Assembly: GCF_001039355.2 (NCBI RefSeq)
Contig: NW_019775751.1
Coordinates: 4,292 to 66,291, forward strand
Length of the DNA: 62,000 nt
Origin: Lingula anatina
Lineage: Eukaryota > Brachiopoda > Lingulata > Lingulida > Lingulidae
Direction: 5' to 3'
The position numbers and the translations under genes were made by a program. The number at the start of each line of letters is the position of its first letter. Within the stretch, counting starts at the first letter, position 1. Below, one piece after another: positions 47,287-59,200 of this stretch. The notes beneath the pieces were generated by a model. That model searched no databases. It worked only from the letters and a program-made list of their open reading frames with translations, and was not told the DNA's origin.

Positions 47287-50200
47287 GGGGAAAAGAAGAA
47301 AAAGCAAAGATAGTGTGAATAACTTATCTAGAATAACTGAGAGCGGGGGTGGGGTGGGGGGGGGCTGGGGAAGGAAGAAGCTCACAGGTCAGCCATGCTA
47401 AGCAACTCAAACCATTAATAATATTGAACAAGTACTGTTCAATGACTTGAAGTAGTTTTAGGGTCCCAAATTTTCCCCAGCCAGACAGCGAGTCCTATAG
47501 CACCTGAGTGTGAGTCAAATTGTCCTCCTGTTGGCTGTTTGTTCTCTATTATGTCAACAGATCAATACAGAGTAATGTCTGGTTTATGGGGTGGTGAGCC
47601 ACTAAGGAAAGGGACCTCCGGCATGTCAATCATTACCACACAGTAAATAGAGGACTTTTTTGGTTGGTCTATGGACTCTTTGCAGTACAATTTAGGTGTG
47701 TGTATGTGTGTGTGTGCACGCGCACGCGTTAATGTATATGTTGGTGTGTGTGTATTTGAATGTTTCAGGATGTGTGTGTGCATGTGTGGAGGAGGTATAA
47801 TTGATTAAAAGTAGAACAAGTTTTTTTTTTTGTGTATGTATATGCAAAATATATGATAATTGTGCATAGTATTTTCAGTGATTTTCTTGTTTAAATAATG
47901 TTTCTAAGAGGTAAGCCTTTTTTTTTTTTTTTTTTTTTTTGNNNNNNNNNNNNNNNNNNNNNNNNNNNNNNNNNNNNNNNNNNNNNNNNNNNNNNNNNNN
48001 NNNNNNNNNNNNNNNNNNNNNNNNNNNNNNNNNNNNNNNNNNNNNNNNNNNNNNNNNNNNNNNNNNNNNNNNNNNNNNNNNNNNNNNNNNNNNNNNNNNN
48101 NNNNNNNNNNNNNNNNNNNNNNNNNNNNNNNNNNNNNNNNNNNNNNNNNNNNNNNNNNNNNNNNNNNNNNNNNNNNNNNNNNNNNNNNNNNNNNNNNNNN
48201 NNNNNNNNNNNNNNNNNNNNNNNNNNNNNNNNNNNNNNNNNNNNNNNNNNNNNNNNNNNNNNNNNCAAAGACGAAAAAAAAAAAGCTAGGGAAATTGCAC
48301 ATCCAGGGGTGTGATTATGTCACTCTGTCAACAACACAAAACAAATGGAACAATGAAGTTTTTTCTTCTCAATCTCTTAGTATGCAGGGAGAGGTTGATC
48401 TTTTATTGCTTTTAAGTGTGTCATGAAATATAAACCAAGATAAATATGCCCCAAGAAGTTTTCTTTATTCAGTTTGTGTTTTGAGGTTAATCTTTCCCTT
48501 TTAAATTTGAGATTATCTAGTAAACAAGTGACTGAGTAGTTTGTATAACTGTGAGAGTTTGAGTGTGTCTGTACCTGTGGTTTATAGACCTGTCATATGG
48601 GGTGAGGTGCATGATTTTGATAAATTGATTTAAAGTACTTAAGGTAGTTTACTAAGTACTACAGGATGTATATTCTAGTCATTGAACAGCTTGAACATAT
48701 TTTGCTGTTCACCACCGTTAATAAATGAAAAATATGTCATCTGTTAAGAAAAAAGATCAAAATAATTTGCAGTTAAAAATTGATATTTCATCAAAGTTTG
48801 ATTATATCTTAGAATTTGATTGTAATTTCCTATTGTGTGAGAAAGAAATGAGACAACATCAGTTGGCTGTGCAGTAAAGACACAGGGAAAATACAGCTTC
48901 ATATTTCTGTTGAATAAATGTGATCATATTCCCTGTACATTGGAGAGAGTAAACAAGTGTGTATACTATAGGATTATTTGTCTAGACCAGTGAGGAAATG
49001 TTCCAAACTTTTTTCATTTCAGTATGAATGTAAGCAAAAGTGCGAAAGTACAGTGCTAGAATATGTTGCAACGGGAAATTAAAATAATTTTTTATTGTTT
49101 CTAGCCCTAGAATTGTCTACAACTAAAAGTTAATTTAGCCAATCACTATTTAAATTTTTTTTGAGTTGTTAATGATGCTAGAGGTAGAAAATTAATTTAT
49201 CAGATTTTTTACCCAGATTTCTTTTTCTGTTTCCAGTAAATGCGCGGGGTGAGTATGAGACGGCGTCATTAGATCGCGCCACCAGCAGGAAGGGGAAGAT
49301 CAGGCGCCACACAGTAGGGGGATCAGGCATCGCAGGGGACATCATGAGGGCCGAGGAAGAGGTGATATATTTGGGACTCTTGGTCAGCCAATGAAATGCC
49401 CCTCCACATTTGGTCTTAAACATTTTCGTTTGAAATTTGGTATTGAATCAAGTTGGAGTACACATTTCTGTGGAATATAGTTATAAACTTATACTATTCT
49501 CAAAGACATAAACATTATCAGATTGCTCAAATATTCCTTTTAAAAATCAACAAGAATGAACAGTTATCTTAAATAGCAATTTGTTTATTGATTTTTTCTT
49601 ATTTTGTCTTATTTTTTATATTTTTTTCTATTGCTTATGTATATTCAAGAGGGGGAGTCTTACCCATAGACAGTTAGAAGTACATGAACTTTACAGACAC
49701 TTTCTTTTTCACAGTTACATTTCTTGCCTATTCAGGCTACTGGGGTTCAATTTTTTCCTTTCAGGATTGCTTTCAAAGATTACTTTGAATAGCAATTCAT
49801 CCAAACTGAACAATAATATTATGTTAGGCTGGAGAGGATGTTTTTAGTGCTTGGTTTGTTTGCTCTTTTCGCTTGGAATTAATTGGACAAGAAAATGTAG
49901 ACATTGTCATGTTCATTTGTTCATAAATGCTCTCAAACAACACATGTTATGTGCATCTGTTCATAAAATGCTCTGAAACAACAAATAGCTATTAAGAACA
50001 TGAACTGTGACATCTGCTGTCAAAAATGATTTTGAATAACTGCATCTAAGTGCCTTGATACGAAAATATAGGAAAGTCAGTATGAAAGCAGCTGTTGCAG
50101 TAAAAAGATTTTATGTCAATTTTTTTTCTTTATTTTAGTTTTTATTGCTGTTAATGAAATGAGAATAATGTCCATTTAGTTTGCAACTTTGTTAGCCAAA

Positions 50201-53200
50201 CTTATAACACAAAAATGCAATGCTCAAGTATGATTTATGAGCGTTACTGAATTTTACTTTTTTCATGCATGTATATGAAATTCTGTAGGATGTTCTACTT
50301 TTCTGCTTATAGGTGATATCTAACATGATGTTCATGTTATTACTAGTACAAATAAAAAAATGTCCTAAAAAACTGGGTTTAGCAAAGCACCATAAAAGAC
50401 ATGACATAACTCTTTTAAATATATGATAAGTTAAAGTAATATAAGGTTATGTTTTAAAACCCATTGAAATACTTAATATATTTAATGAAAATAACGTGGT
50501 TTGGATTAAGTTGGACAAAATAAATGGACAAAATGGCTAACACAGCAGCAATGTTCTTACCATAAAATGACCAGTAAAGGAGCTAGATTATTGATGGTAA
50601 CCAGATAAACTGACCATTGGTCAATATTGTCCTTGCAGGTGAAGTTAAAGCAGAGGGACGCCCTATTTGACCATCTGGCCCAGAGGTACCCCCAACATTC
50701 CAACACAATACAGGGGTACCATCAGAGAGTACCGGACCCTGCTATGGAGGTGAGAACACAGAACCAGAACAGACCTGGTCATCCCCCTGTGAACATTTGT
50801 CTCATTTAACATTCACTCACGGTTCTCAATCTATTCTAGAACATTTGGTGTATTTTTTTTTACATTTCTAATGTTGTTCTGTAATGAATATAACAATGAA
50901 CAGATCAAGAATGTTTAATTAAAAGATTAAAAAATGTTTTAGGACAGATTGTAAGTGAACCTTAAATGAGACAAATTTTCGCAGGGGATGGGTTTTGTAT
51001 TTATATTTTGTATTGATATGGGAAAGTTTTTAAATTTCTAGGTATAAGATTTTGAATGGAAAAATTGAAAGTGGCTATAAATTGAAGTTAGTTATAAATC
51101 AGTCCTTCTGTTATTTCTTTCAGAATCTGATATGATTTATATTATTTTCATGAGATTAGTAGTTTGTTCTAAGGTTACACATTAATGCTGAATTATATCC
51201 AGTTAACATCTTTGTGAAGTATTTTTAAACCACAGAGGATATATAATTTCAGATGGCTAATGTCCTAGTTTTTTTTTTTTTCTTGTGTGTGTTTATCTGT
51301 GCAATCCTATCAGTTTAAACAATCGAGGTCAGATGAAAGAAAATTTTGGTTTGAAAAATTTTGTTTGAGGTAAATGACAAACTAAATCCACATTACACAG
51401 TAATGAATCACACAGTCTACTGTTTATAAGAATTTGCTCACATAAGCAAAACAAAAACAAGGTCAGATGGCTACAGTTGTCTTTTTCAAATGATCAAAGT
51501 GCTAATTAACAGCAAGCAAGCAAACCTTTTCATATAAATTCCTTGCCTTGCCTCATAGGAAATTCAAAACATGTATGATTGGTATAGTTGATGTGTGGAA
51601 TAGTTAACCTTCAACTGTGAAAATTTGAAAGCAAGAGATGTTTCAACATTTAGAACAGTGTTGTTTTCACACAAGCAAAATAGTCAAAATATAAATTACT
51701 CGTGCCTATCACTTCCAAATAAAACACTATGACTTTCTCATTCTAGGTTCGACCCTCAAGTGTTCAGATGCAGAGAAGAATGGTTGCTCAGGACCAACGC
51801 CAGCATTACGGATACGAAGAAGAGGATGATGGAATTATGTCTGAGGCAGAAACAGAGGCCACAGGAAATTTTCGTCGAGGAGGATTTGTCCGTTCCAGTC
51901 TCCCTATGAGGTCCCCGCGTGGAGAAAGACCACCAGGTGAATGAAGATTTTTGTCTGCCATATGTAGTTCAATTTATTTCAGAAAGATATTAAGTGTCTT
52001 TATGTTGTATTCCACATCTGCCTTATATTTGGTATGAAAGTGCAAATATATATTTGGTATATTAAGAATCTACAACTTGTTTTGAATTAATGAGTTTATC
52101 TTTATCTTCAAACAATGCAGCTATATGATGCTGAAAAAGAAACAAAGAAAGAATGAAAATCAAATAACGTACAGTACACTTCTGTGCACAAAAGTCCAGC
52201 TTCTGATTCAGTTTTTGTTTAAATGTTTGAAACTACAACCATATGAATCCAAACATGCACTTTGACTATTTAAAGTCATTTGTGATGTTCATCTTTTTCA
52301 TTTTGATTTATACATTTAAATATTCATTCATTTTTTATATTTTACATAACATTGAAATATTTATAAAATTTCAGCCTTGGTATTTTTGGTCTTCAACGGA
52401 GCCACAAAGCGAGCTCTCCTGCCTCCAGAGCTGGCTCACTTAGACACAATCAAGGCTCTCTTTGCTCGCTCGTTTGGTGACCAACTCAACATGAAGATGT
52501 TAGAAAACCCCCGCAAGAAGATCTTTGTCATGGATCCCAACAGCAACTACTATCGCCCTCTAGAGGATGTGAGGTATGCAGTGTAAAAGACTGACAGTCA
52601 TAGTTACATAAGTTGTTATGTGAATAATGTGTTCATTAGGTTTTTGTAAATGTGATTGGGTGTTTACCAGGCTAATTTGTTATTTTTAACCAAGCTTAGT
52701 GTTCACAAGGCACAGTGAATGAAAAATATGTGCATTCAGTTATGTAATGTATGTCACCTCAGTTTACTGCAGTAGCTCATATAAAACAAGCAAGCCATCT
52801 TTAACTGAATTTGGCGCATTTTAGGGTGTTCCATGCTTGAACCTGAACTAAATAAAACTATATTTAGTCCTTGAAAAAAAGTATTTCAGAAATACAATTT
52901 TAGCATCATATTACTCCGTTATTCCAGAGATATCCGTGACCGTTGTGTCCTGAAGCTTCATGACTTAGACAGTAAAGACACGCTTCAGACTAAGCCAGTT
53001 TACTATGGCAACAGAAACTATGAGGACCCTAGCTACTACTCCGAACCAGAGTACGACTCAGGGGTGTCTCACATGCGCCGTCCGCCCACCAAGTCACCCA
53101 CGTATCATGGCTACCCTCCACAACAGGTATCTGTAGTAAGGAGTGCAGAAACTGTTTCTGCGTGCATCTTTTGGACCAATTTTTTCTTTGACTAACTGGT

Positions 53201-56200
53201 CTGATTTATTAGTGTTTGGACCGTAGATCTATCAGAAAAGTTTGCTTCAGTGATAAAATGAATAATTTCAAGAAAGTGCCTAGTAAAATTTCATTTGTTA
53301 ATACTTCATTATGAAATATACAGACTTAAATTTAAAGAATTTTTTTTATGTGAATGGGAATTCTGCTTTTAAATACCCTTGAGATTTGTCACTTTTCTGC
53401 TAAATTTTGTTACCTTTTGGTATTCTGGCTGCTGATTTTCAAAATGAATTATGGGACCATTACTTTAAATTTATAGCTAGAGACTTGGATTTTGCTGTGG
53501 GTTTAGGTTGATCTTGGCCTATAATGTTACTGAATACTTGAATTTTCCAACTTAAACTTAGATCACTGTCACCTGCACAGTTTGATTAAGCGTTAAAGTG
53601 TTTCAAGTTGGCATGCTTTATTCTTGTTTTTTGTTTTGAAATCTACCACAGCATGCATAAACCCTAATAGTTTTCTTTATAATGGAATAATACCTCAAAT
53701 TGCACTTTAGTTAGCATGCACAGAATATTCAGTTTGAGTCATGTTTGTTTCTTTCCTTTTCCTTCCCTCCTTCCTTCCCTCACCTCACTTCACGGCACGT
53801 CAGGTCCCTGGTCAAAGTCGCACACTACCACCACCTAGTGAGTACATGTCACATGACGAGATTCAACGCATGTTTCTACAGCAGCAAGTGGTGGCAGGCC
53901 GTCCTCCTGGGAGAGGCCCCACCCCCACAGGGCAGTGGGAAGGGCAGAGGGGAAGAACCACGCCCACATCTCAGCCATATGGACCTCCTCAAAGACCTCC
54001 CCCTTCACCAGGACCTCATCAAGGTGGGGACATGTTTGATTGACACTGTCATATAGTTACTGTGGAACTCGTGGAAATTATAAAAAGAAATTATGTGCTA
54101 AATATCAGAGATTTGATATCTGTTGAAACTGCTGTACCTTTGGAATACAAAATTCTTGAAGCATGAAAATAATGGGGACTTTTGTCTGTCAGGTTAATTC
54201 AGTCTCTGTATTAAATTTAAAATCTGTTTTTCTAAAAAATATGTTTAAGCTTATATTTCACCAGACAGTGAATAAATTGGGAATCTTGGTCCATTTTCAC
54301 ACGTAAATTTAGATCATATTCAACTGTTTTAATTACAGACATGAGTTTTTTCTGTGGCTGGACAAATTAATTAGATTAACTAAATTAATCATGTAATTCA
54401 ATTCTCATGGGACCTAAGGTTGCCCAAGAACCCCAGCCCCAAAAAAGTGTTGTTCCACAATAAAAGTTCAGAGATTTAGATAGGGAGGCAGGAGAGTTCA
54501 TGTCTGTAAATTAACTTCATTGTCAGTTAAAGACTTAATTGTCCACCCCCCTTTCCAGGCTACCCACCCCAACCCTCCAGACAGATGGCGGCCCAGAGTT
54601 TACCCACCACCCCCATCATGCAGCGTGACCCCCGCACCATGAACTATAACAATGCATACCAGAGTGGCACCAGGTCTGGGAATGTGACCCCCACACCTAG
54701 CAACGACCCTGGAACAAGGTGAGGAATTTTTTTCTTTTTTGACAAATATTTAAATGTGGAAGTTTATCATAAATTTATACGTATTTTTACACGTTAACAA
54801 TTAAAAGGTTTTATCTTTAGCAGGACTGTTCTGAAATTAAAGGTGATATTCTTAAATGATGTTTCACAACCCTTGTTTCTCCTCCACAGAATGCAGATGG
54901 CCAAGATGGAGGCTCAGCTAGCCAACCTGACAGCCCTGGTCCACAATGTGGTCAGTAGACCAGGCAGTGCAGCCGGCAGTTTGACTGGGAGTCACAACAG
55001 TGGCAGTGCCTCTAGTGAGTAATTAGTAAATGAAATGAAATCTTGTGAGATTTATATGAGATGAAGGGTGAGGAGGGGGGGGGGGGGGGGGCTCTTTTAC
55101 AGAAGTGGCAGTGCCTCTAGTGAGTAGTATTTGGTGATATGAAAGCTTGAGAGTTTATGTAAGGTGTTAAGGGGGGAGGGAAGTGTTCTTTTACAGAAGT
55201 GGAATTATAGCTTGCAGTAAAATGTTTGAAGTTTGTACTTGTATGAGATTATATAATTAAAAGAACAGAATAAGGTGATAGATTTTGTATTTTCAGAGGT
55301 TCTGAAGGAGGGCAAAAGTTTTTCTGATCAGAATTACACATTACGTCAGATGATTGATTATATTTAACTTAAAAATGTAAATTATATATATGTCAGATTT
55401 TAATAGACACATAAGTTCATACAGTTGCATAAATCATTATCCACATTGAATAATGGCAACATTTCAGAGTCCACCCAGTACTCTCCCACTCCTAGCAGTT
55501 CTGTATCATCTCTACAAGGTATACAGCATGCACTGAGCATGAGCATGCTACACAGAAACAGCCAACAGAGATAGTAGAATATAGAACTGTACATAACAGC
55601 ATTTAACATTGCTTGAAATAGAAAAGTTTATCATAAATAACTTGCATGTCATACCATGGCCCTGAAAAAAAATACACTTTCTGATTGATGATGAGAATGA
55701 TTAGAAACTTTGGAATTGGATTTTGTTCTAATGTAGCCTTTTTTATTGTCAAACCTAGTATAATTTGTACTTTCAGGTAGCAGGCAGTTGAATATTTGAA
55801 TTAGGTAGCAATTAATTGCTTCTGGCATGATTTTTTGTCCCAATTTTTGCATGGTACACTCACAAAGTAAAGTGAATGTATGTGCATGATAAATTGACGA
55901 ATTAACAAAAATAAAATGTGCAAAAAAAAAAAAAAAAAAGGAAAGAAACAGCAGAACTAAGGTCCATTGTCTAACAATATTTGATATAGCATATTGCATT
56001 CAAAATGATCTTTATGGAACTTTTTGCTACATTTAATCATCTGAATTTTGATTATTGTCTAACAAAAAGCTAATTACACTATTAGGAGTTCAATCTTGTG
56101 CTCATTACAAATTCCAGGAGACCCTCAGGAGATTTTAAGGTCATCCATACTTTCAGTATACAATGCAAATATATGAAAACTTTCCTGAATGAAACATTTA

Positions 56201-59200
56201 ATTTGTTAAAATTATAAGTCCACAAATATAATGAAGAACATTCCATTGACCAGGTATATCTGGTAGCTCCACCTCCACATGACAGCCAAAGATGCTGGCG
56301 GGAAATTTGAGGGTCGTCCAGTGTTAGTTTTTCTTGCATAAAACAATGTTAAAATTGTTAATTCACAAATATAATCAAGAACATTTCCATTGGTCAGGTA
56401 AATCTAAAGGCTTTACCCCCTCACCAAAGCCAGAGATGCTGGCAGGAAATTTGAGGGTTGTCCATGTTCCCAGCATGCAGTGCCAATATGTTTAAACTTT
56501 CTTATGTAAATCATTGTCAGAATCGTAAATCCACGAATATAATCAAGAGCATTTCCATTGGTCAGGTATATCTGGTGGCTCCACCTCTACGCCGCAGCCA
56601 GAGATAAGTTCTGAGGTACAGGACTCCATCAGAGGACTCCAGGCAAAGGCCAAGGAACTGAAGACAGAGTGTCGCAATCTCAGACGGATACAAGAGGCAC
56701 AGGCTGATAACATACGGGATACTATAAGAGAAGCTTTTGAAAAAATAAAGGTACTTAGAACGACTTGGTACATTGCAACTTTTTCCTATTTGTTCACAGT
56801 TTATGACTGTTTGTTTTGTATTGTAGGATTATTTCTGTGGGTTTGGCTGAAACTTTTCCCTGCTCTTGATGTTCCTTTGCAGGAGACAGGAAAATAAAGC
56901 TATTATAATTAAAAATTCACAATTCTTTGTTGAGTCTTGTATACTTGTATCCCATAATGTTCCAAACATCCCACAATCCTTTGTGTTATTAGGATGCCAT
57001 GACAGGAGTACCAGGGGCGTCTGGACACCCACTGAGAGCCAGACGGAGTAGAGCAGATGTCCATTGTGACACATTTAAACAGGACTGCAAGAGAGTGGAA
57101 AATGAACTGAGGTAATGAAGAGAATGCACATACCATTTCTTCATCTAACTTGCAACAAGGTTTCTTTATCCTAAGATTTCATAAAGCTAGTTTGTTTCTG
57201 CTTTGACACACTACACAGAGATGTTCACAAAGCAAAGATTAAGAGCCCTAAGGAAAAAAAATTAGAAATAAAACTTCTCACTAAAATTGTCCCAAATAAA
57301 ATTATTTTTCAAAAATATTTGATTCTTACACTGTGAGTCAGGGACTGTGTTGGGTTTGCCGTGGAATGATGATTGTGATTGGGCATGATCTTTCAGTGAT
57401 CTAGAATCATCAGTTGAAGAACTTCGCAGTGATGTCATCAACAGACGGTGCAGGGTCAATATGGCTGACGTGGAATCCATGGCGCTGGCACTGAGTCATA
57501 TTAGCAAAGCACTTGGAGAGTTGAAAGGTAATAGTTAAGTCTTTTTCTCAAATGTGGCACAATTCTTTAAACATTTGTTCAAATTATTTAGTAAAACTGG
57601 ATATTAGAAATGGAATTATTTGATATAACAAAGTTAACTTAGATTTTGGGCATTTGTGTTAAAAAGTAGCATACTATAAGGTGTATTTTTACCTCTCCTT
57701 GTCTTATTATGGTACACATTGCTACTTACAAAATTTTTGCCTTTTACTTTTTCAAGTTTAAGACAATTGTGTTTCTTCCTTCTCCTATAGGTGGCTTCCC
57801 TGTGTTACAAGAGGAGCTGAAGACGGTAATGACAGCAGAGATGGAAGTGGTCGTTAAGGAAGAAAAGTAGGTCAAACTTGGATAGTTCAAGATTGTCATA
57901 CTGAAACACAGCTGGAAACTGTAGTCTCTATATTATAAAAAAGGTTATTGCCGTAAGTGCTAAAAAATGACATATTTGAGAATGAAAAAATCTTATATAT
58001 AACATAAATGATGCATGGAATGATATTACCAGTTAAACTAAAGATCTTCTCTCTACATGATATAAATAGTATTATATTCTACCCCAATGTTTCAGATATT
58101 TGAAGGATGAGCCAGAGAGACTGGAGAGTGCATTAAAGAAGTGCAAAAAACTTACAGGAACTCTTTTTACTCTAAAAAGGTGAGTTTTTTTTTTTTTACT
58201 GGGATATGTTTGTGCATTGAATGTGCTTGTTTCCTTTGAATGAATTTTGGTGGAAATTTGACATAGGTTAATATTTAGAAGTTGAATTATTAATAAAAGA
58301 TTTTTCTAACAAGTTCTGGATACCATGATGATTGTAAAGAGTGTCTTGCCTGTTTCTTTTCGTATATTTTTAATGTCAGTGGCCTTTGAGAATGAGTTGA
58401 AGCATGGGTCCCTTTATGCTGTTTAGTTTGCTAAAGTTAATTGCTAATGAGCCAGTGGAGTGCTTTTTAATATGAAACTGCTTCAAAAATTGCAATATTA
58501 CCATCAGAGCATCAATTCACAAAAAAATTATAAATTTTGTCTTTGGAAAAAAATTGAACAGTCCTTCATGTGAGTGAATTATGTAATTTTCAAAATCCCA
58601 GTATAAAAAAGAACCAGAAAGTAATGTCCATCAATGAAATGTTATTTAACTGCAGATTCATTATGATATTATTCATATATCATGTTATTAGATTTGTTTC
58701 AATTTATATCAGTCAAGTACTATGATTCACTAATATGTCTAAACTCTTTAATGAGGCATATGATATTTATGAGAAGGATGTTAATTATAAAGAGGCACTG
58801 TTGCCACTCGTTTCAGACTTGTCACTGAGCCGACTCAATCCCCGCCAAAGTCTATCCTTAAAACCAGTAGCTCATTTCGACGGCCCAAAACACTCATGCC
58901 CAATGGCGGAAAGGTTATAAACTGTGTTTCTCGCACTGCTGGCATATTTCAAGAGAGTTTCACAACTAATTCTTTCAGGCCAAATTTGGGTGTAAAGGAG
59001 GCTGAGAGATCTGTGAAACTTTCTGCTTGGTGTACATTTCGCTGTAATGCTGGATTTGCACTTTTGCATGGTATCTTAATGACCTTGGGCTTTAAATAAA
59101 TGATAAAGTCACATAAGGCAGCTACATTTTTGAGATGTTAAAATTTAAATTTTTATATAACAGATGTTATTTTTTGCTTTATGTCACAATACAAGTCTAC

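Noticed and set aside
47891-48314. Long open frames across 47891-48314 on both strands
   Set aside because: They consist of the 324-N gap.
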